A DNA stretch of 64,000 nucleotides from Oscillospiraceae bacterium (GCA_015068455.1 SVKO01000003.1:186001-250000); one strand, 5' to 3'; positions 8,743 through 17,939 are shown, counted from the stretch's first letter. The notes: a model not told the origin generated them from the letters alone. Translations and numbers: made by a program.

Positions 8743-10401
8743 TTGGCTGAAAAACTGAAAATTATTCCACTTGGCGGTCTGAACGAAATCGGCAAGAACA
8801 TGACGGTGCTGGAATACGGCAAGGACATGATTGTGATCGACTGCGGCATTGCCTTCCCGGAAGAAGACATGTACGGCGTAGACCTTGTGATTCCCGATGT
8901 GACCTATCTTGCCCGAAATGCGAAGAAGCTGCGCGGGTTCTTTATTACCCATGGCCATGAGGACCATATCGGTTCCGTGCCCTACGTGCTGCAGGCGGTC
9001 AGCGCCCCTGTGCACGGCACCCGCCTGACCAACGGACTGATCCGGCTCAAGCTGGAAGAGCACCGCATGCTCGACAAGGTCAAGCTCGTGACCCACGCCC
9101 CCGGCGACGTGGTCAAGGCCGGCTGCTTCAGCGTGGAATTCATCCACGTCAACCACTCCATTGCCGACGCGGTGGCCTTCGCCATCACCACCCCCGTGGG
9201 CGTCGTCATCATGACCGGCGACTTCAAGATCGATCCCACCGCCGTGGAGGGCATGATGGACCTGACCCGCTTCGGCGAGCTGGGCAACAAGGGCGTGCTG
9301 GCGCTGCTGTGCGACTCCACCAACGTGGAGCGCCTGGGCTACACCCCCTCGGAGCAGAGCGTGGCGGACAACCTCGACCGGCAGTTCAAGAACTGCGATC
9401 AGCGCATCATCCTCACCACCTTCGCCTCCAACCTGCACCGTCTGCAGTCGGTGCTCCAGACCGCCCACCGCTACGGGCGCAAGGTGGCCATCACCGGCCG
9501 CAGCATGGAGAACATGCTCAAGGTGGCCACGGAGCTGGACTACATCAAGCCCCCCGAAAACACCCTCGTGGATCTGGCGCAGATCAAATCTCTGCCGAAG
9601 AACAAGGTGGTTGTGGTTTCCACGGGCTCCCAGGGCGAGAACATGTCCGCCCTGTACCGCATGGCGTTCTCCAGCCACAAGCAGGTGGACATCCAGCCCG
9701 GCGACCGCGTCATCATCTCCGCCTCCGCCATCCCCGGCAACGAGAAGGCGATCTCGCGGATCATCAATGAGCTCTACCGCAAGGGCGCGGAGGTCATCTA
9801 TGACAAGCTGGAGGGGCTGCACGTCTCCGGCCACGCCTGTCAGGAGGAGCTGAAGATCATCCACGCCCTGACCCGGCCCCGGTACTTCATCCCCGTCCAC
9901 GGCGAGCAGCGGCATCTGCAGCGCCATGCGCAGCTGGCCCGGAGCATGGGCATGCCCGCCAAACGCGTGGTGATCGCGGATCTGGGCAAGGTCATCGAGT
10001 GCACCTCCCGCACCTGCAAGCTCTCCGGCGCCACCGTGCCGGCGGGGCGCGTCTTCGTCGACGGCTTCGGCGTGGGCGATGTGGGCTCGGTGGTGCTGCG
10101 CGACCGCAAGCATCTGGCGCAGGACGGCATGATCGTCGTGTGCGTCAACCTCTCCGCGGAGGACGGCTCGCTGGTGTCCGGCCCGGACATCATCACCCGC
10201 GGCTTCGTGCTGGTGAAGGAGAACGAGGACCTCATCGAGGCCATGCGCATGATCTGCATGGATTCCCTGGACTATTGCCGCAATAAGGGCATCAGCGACT
10301 GGGCGACCATCAAATCCTGCATGAAGAACGACCTGTCCGCCTTCCTCTACAAGAACACCAAGCGCAATCCCATGATCCTTCCGGTCATCATGGAAATCTG
10401 A
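8743..10401 (+). CDS. rnj: Ribonuclease J
   Basis: 552 aa metallo-beta-lactamase/beta-CASP nuclease with 5'-3' exo- and endonuclease activity on mRNA and rRNA precursors. The zinc motif HGHEDH (about residue 71), the PLGGLNEIGKN start, MTGDFKID, and the late HVSGH and PVHGEQRHL motifs match RNase J. The TTG at 8743 is favoured because AAGGAG lies 10 bases upstream; the in-frame ATG at 8722 would place that site inside the gene. A -10-like TATACT (8613-8618) lies in the region shared with the divergent gdpP promoter. A strong terminator follows directly. Confidence 0.95.
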   Translation: MAEKLKIIPLGGLNEIGKNMTVLEYGKDMIVIDCGIAFPEEDMYGVDLVIPDVTYLARNAKKLRGFFITHGHEDHIGSVPYVLQAVSAPVHGTRLTNGLIRLKLEEHRMLDKVKLVTHAPGDVVKAGCFSVEFIHVNHSIADAVAFAITTPVGVVIMTGDFKIDPTAVEGMMDLTRFGELGNKGVLALLCDSTNVERLGYTPSEQSVADNLDRQFKNCDQRIILTTFASNLHRLQSVLQTAHRYGRKVAITGRSMENMLKVATELDYIKPPENTLVDLAQIKSLPKNKVVVVSTGSQGENMSALYRMAFSSHKQVDIQPGDRVIISASAIPGNEKAISRIINELYRKGAEVIYDKLEGLHVSGHACQEELKIIHALTRPRYFIPVHGEQRHLQRHAQLARSMGMPAKRVVIADLGKVIECTSRTCKLSGATVPAGRVFVDGFGVGDVGSVVLRDRKHLAQDGMIVVCVNLSAEDGSLVSGPDIITRGFVLVKENEDLIEAMRMICMDSLDYCRNKGISDWATIKSCMKNDLSAFLYKNTKRNPMILPVIMEI

Positions 10402-10406
10402 AAAAA

Positions 10407-10436
10407 ACAGGCCTTCCGCTTCTGCGGAAGGCCTGT
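10407..10436. terminator. Bidirectional terminator between RNase J and the SLH gene
   Basis: A 13-bp perfect stem (10407-10419 with 10424-10436) and a TTCT loop, with A7 on one side and T6 on the other, so it can serve both convergent genes. Confidence 0.92.
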
Positions 10437-10455
10437 TTTTTGTTTGTTGGGGAGG

Positions 10456-12831
10456 TCAGCGGGTCAGCTCCTCCCAGGTGTAGAAGCCGGAGTCGATCAG
10501 GAGCTCCTTAATGTTGTCCCTGGTGCAGACCTGGGGATCGCACAGGAAGCTGGGGATGATCCCCGTGCCGTTGTCAAAGGTCTCGGTGTCGTTGACGGGG
10601 GGCGCATTGCCCTTCATGACGGCGTCCACCATTTCCACGGTCTTGGCGACGAGATCTCCGGTGTTCTTGAAGACGGACATGGCCTGCTTGCCGTCCAGCA
10701 TGTTCCGGACGGACAGGATGTCGCAGTCCTGGCCGGTGATGATGGGATACACGTCGTTGCTGTAGCTGTCGGACAGAGCGGTGGCAACGCCCTGGGCGGT
10801 GGAATCGTTGGAGGCCAGCACCGCGTGGAGCGGCTGATCGGCATAATACTGGGTCAGAAGGGTATGAAAGCGGTCGCACGCGTAGTCGGAGGACCAGCCC
10901 TCGGTGGCGACGTCCTGCTTCGCGGTCTGGCCGGAGCGGCAGACCAGAACGCCGGAGTCGAGATACTTCTGCAGGACGCTCATGGCGCCGCCGTAGAAGA
11001 GATCGACGTTGCTGTCTCTGAGGTCGCCGGTGACGAACTCGATGTTGTAGGTCTTGCCGGCGGCGTTTTTCAGATCCAGGGCTTTCTCGATGTATTCGCC
11101 CTGCGCGACGCCGACCTTCCAGTTGCTGAAGGTGACATACCAGTTCACGGCGTCGGAGCCGTAGATCAGACGGTCGTAGGCGATGACCTTGACGCCCGCC
11201 GCCTTGGCCTTGGCCAGCACGGGATTGAGCGCGTAGCCGTCGATGGCGGAGATCACCAGGACCTTCGCGCCGTCGGCCAGCATGTTTTCGATCTGGTGGA
11301 TCTGGTTGTCGGGCATGTTGTCGGCGAACTGCAGGGTGACGTCATATCCGAGATTCTCGATCTGCGTTTTCAGCGCTTCGCCGTCGTTTCTCCAGCGCAT
11401 CAGAGCTGCGGTGGGCATGCAGATGCCGACAAGACCGCCCCTGGAGGCGGCGTCCGGGTTCTCCGCCCGGTAAAGGAAGGTTACGATCTGCCCTCTGGTG
11501 CATGTGGCGTTGGGCCCGAAATGGGTTTTGTCGACGCCGTTGGTGATGTTCTTTCCCACAGCCCAAAGGACGGCGCTGCGGAAGTAGCCGCCGGTGACGT
11601 CGGCGAAGGGATTGGCGTCGCTGGCGGGCTTGGGCTCGTTCTTTGCCCGCCACAGGAAGGTGACCACCTGGGCGCGGGTGCAGCCCCGATCGGGGCCGAA
11701 GTGGGTGCTGTCGATGCCGTTGGTGACGCCCTTTTCCACAGCCCAGAGGACGGCCTTATAATAGAACGCGCCTTCCTTGACGTCGGCGAAGGGATTGGCC
11801 GATCCGGCGGGCTCCGGACTGCCGGCTGCCCGCCACAGGAAGGTGACCACCTGACCGCGTGTGCAGGTGACGCCGGGGCTGAAGGTATCGGGGCCGGTGC
11901 CCTTGGTGATGCCGTTCTTCACGGCCCAGTATACGGGCGTATAGAAGAAGGATTTCGGATCGGTCACATCCAGGAAGGAAGGCTTTTCCTCGGCGACGGC
12001 CTTCTGATAGGCATAGGTCCAGCGGCGGAAGCCGTTGGAGATCTCGGTGCAGTTGCCGTCGGAATCGTAGGTATAGACATAGGCCGGCGCGCCGTCATCG
12101 TAGCCGAAGATGTATTTGGTCAGCCGGTCCCGGGCGTCGTAAACGAATTCCTCGTAGCCGGTGCGGGTGCTCTCGCGCATGGACCAGCCGTCGTCGGTGT
12201 AGGTGTATTCGTCGGTATAGGAGGTGTGATCCTGGGTGCAGACCACCGTCACCTTGCTGACCCGGCCCTGGCCGTCATACTCCGTGGTATAGACGTACTC
12301 AAACCGGTCGCTCCAGCGGCGGGCGATCATGCCCTTGTCGTCCATTTCAAAGCTGAAGTCACCGTACCAGTACCAGTCCAGCTGGGGATCGTAGGTGCGG
12401 TAGCTGGTGCGTGCGTCGGCCTGCGTCTCGTCCTCGGCCCACCAGGTATAGGTCAACAGATGGGAGCCGTCATCGCGGTAATCGTAGCGCATCTCATGGT
12501 TGCCGTCGGACTGAACGGAACGGACCAGACGGCCCTGTGCGTCGTATTCCAGGAGATAATCGGCCTGGCTGCTGCCGTCGGGATAGGCGCTCTGCTCGAT
12601 GCGTCTGACCGGCAGACCGGCGTTGTTGAATTCGTATTCGAAATGGGTGCTTCCCTGGTCAAGCCAGCCTTGGCCGGTCGGATCGTTCATGCTGAAGGCA
12701 TCGTTGCTCACGTACCAGCCCTCGGCTGCGCCGGGCTTCGGCGGATCGAGCGTGTCAAAAGCGAGGGTGCCGGTGGTGAGCAGAAGCAGCACCGCCAGGA
12801 GCACAATGGTGCACGTGAAAAGCTTTTTCAT
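10456..12831 (-). CDS. Exported fusion: YD-like repeats, three SLH repeats, sugar-binding domain
   Basis: 791 aa with an N-terminal signal peptide (about 1-24). Residues about 60-280 hold loose tyrosine/aspartate repeats of the form YDxxGR, as in RHS/YD proteins. Three SLH repeats (about 285-460) each carry AVxxGxTxG and CTRxQxVTFLxR, typical of anchoring to secondary wall polymer. The remainder (about 465-791) reads as a type I periplasmic sugar-binding fold (ChvE/MglB-like), including ISAIDGYALNP and SNDSTAQGVA. No ABC transporter genes are nearby, so the binding domain may act as a surface sensor or scavenger; that is inference. It has its own promoter and terminator. Confidence 0.8.
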   Translation of the reverse strand: MKKLFTCTIVLLAVLLLLTTGTLAFDTLDPPKPGAAEGWYVSNDAFSMNDPTGQGWLDQGSTHFEYEFNNAGLPVRRIEQSAYPDGSSQADYLLEYDAQGRLVRSVQSDGNHEMRYDYRDDGSHLLTYTWWAEDETQADARTSYRTYDPQLDWYWYGDFSFEMDDKGMIARRWSDRFEYVYTTEYDGQGRVSKVTVVCTQDHTSYTDEYTYTDDGWSMRESTRTGYEEFVYDARDRLTKYIFGYDDGAPAYVYTYDSDGNCTEISNGFRRWTYAYQKAVAEEKPSFLDVTDPKSFFYTPVYWAVKNGITKGTGPDTFSPGVTCTRGQVVTFLWRAAGSPEPAGSANPFADVKEGAFYYKAVLWAVEKGVTNGIDSTHFGPDRGCTRAQVVTFLWRAKNEPKPASDANPFADVTGGYFRSAVLWAVGKNITNGVDKTHFGPNATCTRGQIVTFLYRAENPDAASRGGLVGICMPTAALMRWRNDGEALKTQIENLGYDVTLQFADNMPDNQIHQIENMLADGAKVLVISAIDGYALNPVLAKAKAAGVKVIAYDRLIYGSDAVNWYVTFSNWKVGVAQGEYIEKALDLKNAAGKTYNIEFVTGDLRDSNVDLFYGGAMSVLQKYLDSGVLVCRSGQTAKQDVATEGWSSDYACDRFHTLLTQYYADQPLHAVLASNDSTAQGVATALSDSYSNDVYPIITGQDCDILSVRNMLDGKQAMSVFKNTGDLVAKTVEMVDAVMKGNAPPVNDTETFDNGTGIIPSFLCDPQVCTRDNIKELLIDSGFYTWEELTR

Positions 12832-12863
12832 ATGGGACCGTCCTTTCGTGTGGTGTTATCCGT

Positions 12864-12892
12864 ATTATATCTTCCTTTTTTTCCCTGTGCAA
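12864..12892 (-). promoter_or_regulatory. Promoter of the SLH fusion gene
   Basis: Minus strand: -35 TTGCAC (12892-12887), 17-bp spacer, -10 TATAAT (12869-12864). Confidence 0.8.
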
Positions 12893-12900
12893 GAAAAAAG

Positions 12901-12925
12901 ACGGCGCGGAGGCGTTCCGCGCCGT
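12901..12925 (-). terminator. Terminator after the zinc-ribbon gene
   Basis: A 10-bp perfect stem (12901-12910 with 12916-12925) with A and T tracts on both sides. It lies 12 bases past the stop of the minus-strand zinc-ribbon gene. Confidence 0.82.
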
Positions 12926-12936
12926 TTTTTTTCGGA

Positions 12937-13464
12937 TTATCGGAAAAACAGATGTGTTCGCTTTTTGAAATAGATCACGTTCAGCGTCACGCCGGCGATC
13001 ATACCGAGAATGGAACTGATCTCCGTCAGGGTGATAAGCGGCGCCGTTCCGCCGGATGCCACCCGGCCGGAGGCGGCGGAGTAGATCACGGAGGCGAGGA
13101 TCACCAGGACGTAGGCGATGCAGACCAGACGCGGGCCGCTTTTGCGGAAATCCGCCAGCCGGAACCGCGCCACGATAAACATGGCGGCCAGTACAAGCAG
13201 GATCAGACCGTAGGCGAAGTCCATCACCACCAGGGGCGGAAAGTTATCATAGATCGTGCCGGGCGCGTAGCCCTGGATCAGATAGGGGATGCCGACCATT
13301 GTCAGGATGCCCAGAATGAGCGTGACGGCGCCTGCGATCCACAGACCGGGTCCCACCAGAAAGCGGTACCACTTCATCGGCAGGCCGTCTTCGACGCTTA
13401 CGCTGCACTGGGGGCACACCACGCTGTCGCCCGGGATCGTCGCGGCGCAATAGGGACACTGCAT
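12937..13464 (-). CDS. Zinc-ribbon membrane protein
   Basis: 175 aa. The N-terminus is a zinc ribbon (CPYC near residue 3 and CPQC near 18), followed by four hydrophobic segments at about 38-60, 80-102, 112-132 and 145-165. Function is unknown; zinc-ribbon/TM proteins of this size are common in Firmicutes and often sense or scaffold. It starts 15 bases after the stop of the upstream sigma-like fusion gene, with AAGGAG before the ATG, so the two form an operon and may act together. Confidence 0.75.
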   Translation of the reverse strand: MQCPYCAATIPGDSVVCPQCSVSVEDGLPMKWYRFLVGPGLWIAGAVTLILGILTMVGIPYLIQGYAPGTIYDNFPPLVVMDFAYGLILLVLAAMFIVARFRLADFRKSGPRLVCIAYVLVILASVIYSAASGRVASGGTAPLITLTEISSILGMIAGVTLNVIYFKKRTHLFFR

Positions 13465-13479
13465 GGGCTGCTCCTTTCT

Positions 13480-16269
13480 TTATTCGCTCAGATCCGCCGT
13501 CACGTCGCCGAACTGGGCGCTGCCGGACTGGGTGCCGCAGAGGAAGGTGCCCGCGTCGCGGTATTCGTCCGCCTTCTGCTTCACGGCGTCATACTCCTCC
13601 TGGGAACCCAGGAGCATATCGAACAGGTTGACGCTGGCGTCGCCTTCATCGAGCACCACTTCGCCGCCGGCGGCATTGATACTCACCAGGCGCCAGTAGC
13701 ACCGCCGGGAGGCGGGCGTCTCGGACAGGGAATAGCTCAGCATGGCCGGGCCGTCATCCTGACGCAGCACATACAGGTCGGTGCCGGAGGAGGCGGTCAG
13801 GCTCTGGGAGTAGACCGGAGTGGGCGCCACGGCGCCGTCGCGGATCACGTAGAGCTGGCACAGGCAGCCGCCGCTGCTTTCGCGGCAGACCAGCAGGTCG
13901 CCTTCGCCGTCGCGGGTCAGGTCGCCGAACCAGGAGGCCCTGATCCCGTCCTGGCTCCGGAGAAATTCACCGAACAGCTCCTGGGCGGACTTTTTCCTGG
14001 GCGCGGGGGGTTCGTATCCCGGCTGGCGGCTGTGGTCCTCCAGCTGGAGGATGGCGGCCTTGCCGTCGCGGTAGGTGACTGCCAGCTCCCGGCTGCCCGG
14101 GATCACGTAACGGACGAGGTTTTCATCCTCGGAGGTCAGATAGCCGTTTTCTTTTTCGACTTTCGATTCGATGCTCTCGCGGCTGTCGCCGAGGCGCAGG
14201 CCCCACAAAGCTCTGGGGTCGGCGGCGTTGTACACGGTGGCGATCAGCCCGTCGCTCTCCCAAAGGCCCAGGGCGGAGACGGAGAAGTTCTCCGTGGAAT
14301 AGCTGAGGATGCCGAATTTGTCATAGGCCTCGTAGGGATCCATGCCCAGGACCTGCTCCAGATCGAAGCCGTCGCGCCGGAAGCTCAGCCCGGAGGCGTC
14401 CCACAGGCGGCAGTCGGACAGGTCCAGGATCTCCACCCGTTCGATCCGGTCGGCGCTGTCGTCGGCGCAGAAGAAGTAGCGGGTGGCGCCCTCATAGTAG
14501 ACGAGCCAGCTCTGACCGTCGTCAAAGACGGTGGGGGTGAACACGTCGCCCTCGGCGAGGCCCGTCTTGCCGCGCATGGACTGGAGCTTGCGGCCCAGCT
14601 GGTCAAGGGTCAGGGGGGAGTCCGGCAGCTGCAGCTCCGGCAGAAGCTCTGCAAAGCAGCCGTCTGCCTGCAGGGTGACGGCGTTGACGTTCTGATGGGC
14701 GGCGTCCATATCGGAGCGGGCCTGCATCACGGCGCGGACCGTGGCCTGGGCGTCGTCGGCGGTGGCGCCGCGCAGGGTCATCTCATAGAGCGAAACGCTG
14801 TCGTCGGCATATTCGCCCTGGCCGAACAGGGCCTCGACGTCCGCCTTGGAGCGGCCCAGCAGCTCGCTCAGGCTCTGCCCGTAGGGACGGAAGACGCCGG
14901 CCTCGGCGTCGTAACCGGCGCCGGTGCGGGTGATGCTCATGGCCTCGGCGCGGCCGTCGCCGTTTTCATCCAGCAGCTCGTAGCGGTAGTTTTCGGAATA
15001 GGCCCCCAGGGAGGAGGTCTGCAGGGGCGAAGGATCGAACAGCGGCGTGTGGCGGTGGCAGTGCAGGCCGTAGCGATCGGTGATGGCGCTGCCCGCCGCC
15101 TCGAGCTCCGGCTCGGAGCCGAGGCCCAGATCCTTGAGCCGGGTGATATCCAGATCGGTTTTTTCCAGGCGCAGACGCACCTCGGTCACCGCGTCGTTGG
15201 CGGTGGAGATTTTCAGATCCAGGTCGTCCAGGTCGCCGCCGGACACGTAGTCGGGCAGCACCGGGCGCCAGGAATCCAGCAGCTCATCCGCCTCCCGGCG
15301 GTTGCAGGTCAGCAGCATTTCCACGCCGTACTGCTTGAGCTGGGCGGCGGCTTCCAGATTCTCGTCGATCTCCTCCACCGGAGCGGGCTCCGGCTCCGGG
15401 GCGGGGGCGGGTTTTTCCTCCTTGCCGCAGCCGCGCAGGGCCAGGGCCAGCAGCAGCACCAGCAGCGCCAGAGCGGCGCCGATGCCGCTGAACAGAGCGG
15501 TTTTCTGCTTCTTGGTCAGCCTGGACAGGAAGCCCTGTTCCGCCGGCTCCTCGTCCTCGGGCTCCGCTTCCGGCGCGGGAACCGGCGCGGGCGCGGGGGC
15601 CGCGGCGGGCTCCGGCTGGGCGTTCATGACGGTCTGCATGCAGCTCTCGCGCAGCACTTCCGGCACCGGCAGGGCCGCGGCCTCGCCGGCGAAGATCGAG
15701 GTGACCAGCGCCTGGGGCGCATCGCTGGGCATGGTGGTCATCAGAGCGCGGCGGCCGCAGTTGAGCCGGCCGAGGATCGTGACCTCGTCCACGTCCATGG
15801 TCTTGGCAATCTGGTGGGGCTTCATGAGGGCCGCGTAGCGCAGCACCATGGCCACGCGCTGCTCGGGCGGCAGCAGGCTGATGGTGCGCATGGCCTGGGT
15901 GCGCAGATTCGCATCCTCGGCGCACGCCGGGGGCAGGCAGGCCTCGTCGGCCACATAGGTATCGTTCAGAATGGCCTTCTCCCGCTCGTTGGTGGAGAAC
16001 AGCCAGGGCTGGGCTTTTTTCATCGTCTGGCGGCAGAGGTTGACGGCAATGGCGGTGACCCAGCGGTCGAAGCTGGCGTCGGGCCGGAGCTCGGCCAGAT
16101 GGGAGAAGGCCCGGGCGTAGGTGCGCCGGGTCAGGTCCCCGGCCTGGGCCGCGGAGCCCGTCAGCTTCCAGCACAGATAATAAATGTTTTGTATGGTCTC
16201 TTCAAACAGATGCGCCTTGGCGGTGCGCTCGCCCTCCAGGGCGCGGGTGATCCACTGTCTTTGTTCCAT
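13480..16269 (-). CDS. Sigma-70-like protein fused to a transmembrane segment and large ectodomain
   Basis: 929 aa from the ATG at 16269, behind AGGAGG. Residues about 20-85 resemble sigma region 2 (TRRTYARAFSHLAEL, FDRWVTAIAVNLCR) and about 127-180 region 4 (LPPEQRVAMVLRYAALM, then a helix-turn-helix). A Pro/Ala/Glu linker (about 218-245) leads to one membrane helix (about 258-281), then about 650 extracytoplasmic residues. The ectodomain contains two FG-GAP/VCBS-like acidic loops (DENGDGRAE, DLTRDGEGD). Normally sigma and membrane sensor are separate proteins; here they are one chain. A C-terminal domain merely fused to a degenerate sigma is possible. Confidence 0.8.
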   Translation of the reverse strand: MEQRQWITRALEGERTAKAHLFEETIQNIYYLCWKLTGSAAQAGDLTRRTYARAFSHLAELRPDASFDRWVTAIAVNLCRQTMKKAQPWLFSTNEREKAILNDTYVADEACLPPACAEDANLRTQAMRTISLLPPEQRVAMVLRYAALMKPHQIAKTMDVDEVTILGRLNCGRRALMTTMPSDAPQALVTSIFAGEAAALPVPEVLRESCMQTVMNAQPEPAAAPAPAPVPAPEAEPEDEEPAEQGFLSRLTKKQKTALFSGIGAALALLVLLLALALRGCGKEEKPAPAPEPEPAPVEEIDENLEAAAQLKQYGVEMLLTCNRREADELLDSWRPVLPDYVSGGDLDDLDLKISTANDAVTEVRLRLEKTDLDITRLKDLGLGSEPELEAAGSAITDRYGLHCHRHTPLFDPSPLQTSSLGAYSENYRYELLDENGDGRAEAMSITRTGAGYDAEAGVFRPYGQSLSELLGRSKADVEALFGQGEYADDSVSLYEMTLRGATADDAQATVRAVMQARSDMDAAHQNVNAVTLQADGCFAELLPELQLPDSPLTLDQLGRKLQSMRGKTGLAEGDVFTPTVFDDGQSWLVYYEGATRYFFCADDSADRIERVEILDLSDCRLWDASGLSFRRDGFDLEQVLGMDPYEAYDKFGILSYSTENFSVSALGLWESDGLIATVYNAADPRALWGLRLGDSRESIESKVEKENGYLTSEDENLVRYVIPGSRELAVTYRDGKAAILQLEDHSRQPGYEPPAPRKKSAQELFGEFLRSQDGIRASWFGDLTRDGEGDLLVCRESSGGCLCQLYVIRDGAVAPTPVYSQSLTASSGTDLYVLRQDDGPAMLSYSLSETPASRRCYWRLVSINAAGGEVVLDEGDASVNLFDMLLGSQEEYDAVKQKADEYRDAGTFLCGTQSGSAQFGDVTADLSE

Positions 16270-16348
16270 GGCAGACCCCTCCTGTTCTTGGTATTGCAGG
16301 TATTTGACGAGGATTTTTACAAAAAGTTCCGAAAGTTTTCGGAATGAT

Positions 16349-16377
16349 ATTATATCATTCTTTTTCCGCCGATGCAA
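16349..16377 (-). promoter_or_regulatory. Promoter of the sigma-like fusion gene
   Basis: Minus strand: -35 TTGCAT (16377-16372), 17-bp spacer, extended -10 TGATATAAT (TATAAT at 16354-16349). Confidence 0.8.
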
Positions 16378-16402
16378 TATCATGGGCGCGGGGATTTTCC
16401 CG

Positions 16403-16431
16403 TTGCCCGCAGGGGGGAAATGTGGTATAAT
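16403..16431 (+). promoter_or_regulatory. Promoter of lspA-rluD
   Basis: -35 TTGCCC (16403-16408), 17-bp spacer, extended -10 TGGTATAAT (TATAAT at 16426-16431), 28 bases before the lspA start. Confidence 0.82.
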
Positions 16432-16459
16432 TCATCCAATCAACGAAGGGAGTATAGCC

Positions 16460-16945
16460 ATGCTCTATTGCTTTCTGATCCTCTTTATGGCGCTGATCGT
16501 GGCCCTTGATCAGATCGTCAAGGCCATTGTGACCGTGCACATCCCCCTGGGCGCGGCGGTCAAAGCCCTGCCGGGGATCTTTCACTGGACCTATCTGCAG
16601 AATACCGGCGCCGCCTTCTCCATGCTGCAGGGCGGGCGGTGGCTGTTCGCCCTGGTGTGTGTCGGCGGCCTCATCGTGACGGCGATACTGATCAAAAAAA
16701 AGATCCTCACGTCCCGGTTTGAGCTGTGGTGTCTGGCTGCCATCTTCGGCGGCGGCATCGGCAACCTCATCGACCGCATCCGCCTGGGCTATGTGGTGGA
16801 CATGATCGAGGTGGATTTCATGAACTTTGCCGTGTTCAATATTGCCGACTGCTTCATCACCTGCGGGGCCGTCGCCCTGTTCGTCTATATCCTGTTTTTC
16901 GACAAGAGCGGCAAAAAGGAGAAGAAAAATGATCCTGCGGCCTGA
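16460..16945 (+). CDS. lspA: Prolipoprotein signal peptidase II
   Basis: 161 aa, four membrane helices. An aspartyl protease that cleaves lipoprotein signal peptides after diacylglyceryl transfer. Family signatures are visible: DQIVKA near residue 14, NTGAAFS near 50, GNLIDR near 103 with one catalytic Asp, and the FNIADC segment near 126 with the second. The ATG is preceded by GAAGGGAG. Its last 17 bases overlap rluD, so the two are translationally coupled, a common Firmicutes pair. Confidence 0.96.
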   Translation: MLYCFLILFMALIVALDQIVKAIVTVHIPLGAAVKALPGIFHWTYLQNTGAAFSMLQGGRWLFALVCVGGLIVTAILIKKKILTSRFELWCLAAIFGGGIGNLIDRIRLGYVVDMIEVDFMNFAVFNIADCFITCGAVALFVYILFFDKSGKKEKKNDPAA

Positions 16946-17828
16946 GCAAGACGGGCAGCGGCTGGACGTCTATCTGGCCGAGACTGTGGAGGGGCTGAGC
17001 CGCAGCGCCGCCCAGAAGCTGATCGCGGGCGGCGCGCTGACCCTGGACGGACAGAGCGTGCGCAAGATGGATAAAACGATCGCCGGGCGGGAATACGCGC
17101 TGGAGATCCCCGAGGCGAAGCCCGTGGCCATCGAGGCCCAGGACATCGCCCTGGACGTGGTCTGGGAGGACGCGGACTGCCTGGTGATCAACAAGCCCAA
17201 GGGCCTGGTGGTGCATCCCGCCGCCGGCCACTGGGACGGCACCCTGGTCAATGCCCTGCTGCATCACTGCGGCGCGGAGCTCTCCGGCATCAACGGCGAG
17301 ATCCGCCCCGGCATCGTCCACCGCATCGACAAGGATACCTCGGGCCTGCTGATCGTGGCGAAGAACGACTTCGCCCACCAGGCCCTGGCGGCCCAGCTCC
17401 AGGACCACACCCTGTCCCGGGTGTATGAGTGCATCGTGGTGGGCGGCATGAAGGCTGACAGCGGCACCATCGACGCGCCCATCGGCCGGCACCCCCGCGA
17501 CCGCAAGCGCATGGCCGTGGTGCCCGGGGGCCGGGAGGCGGTGACGGATTTCGAGGTCGTGGCCCGCTACCGGGGCTATACCCATCTTCGCTGCCGCCTG
17601 CACACCGGCAGGACCCACCAGATCCGCGTCCACCTGGCCTGGAAGGGCCACCCCATTCTGGGCGACACGATCTACGGCCGCAAGACCCCGGAGCTGGGCC
17701 AGGACAGCCAGTGCCTGCACGCGAAGGAGCTGACTTTTCTGCATCCGCGCACCGGCGAGCCCATTACCGTGACCTGCCCCCTGCCGGACTATTTTCAGCA
17801 CGTCCTCAGCCGCCTGAGCCCGCTGTAA
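16929..17828 (+). CDS. rluD: RluD-type 23S rRNA pseudouridine synthase
   Basis: 299 aa. An N-terminal S4-like RNA-binding domain (SRSAAQKLIAGGALTLDG) precedes the pseudouridine synthase core with the catalytic-Asp signature HRIDKDTSGLLIVAK (about residues 130-144). The GRTHQIRVHL and GDTIYG motifs follow. Members isomerise specific uridines in 23S rRNA; which ones cannot be told from sequence (YlyB/RluD subgroup). It overlaps lspA by 17 bp. No obvious terminator follows, but a dispersed palindromic repeat lies downstream. Confidence 0.93.
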   Translation: MILRPEQDGQRLDVYLAETVEGLSRSAAQKLIAGGALTLDGQSVRKMDKTIAGREYALEIPEAKPVAIEAQDIALDVVWEDADCLVINKPKGLVVHPAAGHWDGTLVNALLHHCGAELSGINGEIRPGIVHRIDKDTSGLLIVAKNDFAHQALAAQLQDHTLSRVYECIVVGGMKADSGTIDAPIGRHPRDRKRMAVVPGGREAVTDFEVVARYRGYTHLRCRLHTGRTHQIRVHLAWKGHPILGDTIYGRKTPELGQDSQCLHAKELTFLHPRTGEPITVTCPLPDYFQHVLSRLSPL

Positions 17829-17901
17829 AAACATGCCGCGATATGCGCCGCAGGGCGGCAGCCGTCATGCCGCCGCCCGCAAAGGCAAATGTCCCCATGT
17901 G

Positions 17902-17939
17902 CGTCATTGCGAGGCTCCAACGGAGCCGTGGCAATCCGC
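17902..17939. repeat. Dispersed palindromic repeat
   Basis: A 38-base unit starting CGTCATTGCGAGGC and ending GTGGCAATCCGC. It folds as GGCTCC/GGAGCC inside an outer ATTGC/GCAAT stem. Sequences with this CGTCATTGCGAG...GGCAATCC frame occur as short interspersed palindromes in many unrelated bacterial genomes; only this copy is in the window. The rest of 17829-18044 shows no gene. Confidence 0.55.

Noticed and set aside
10444-16347. A 1,967-codon open frame on the plus strand
   Set aside because: It is antisense to the SLH fusion, zinc-ribbon and sigma-like genes, all with starts, ribosome sites and recognisable domains. The antisense protein is low-complexity Gly/Val/Ala/His typical of GC-rich shadow frames.
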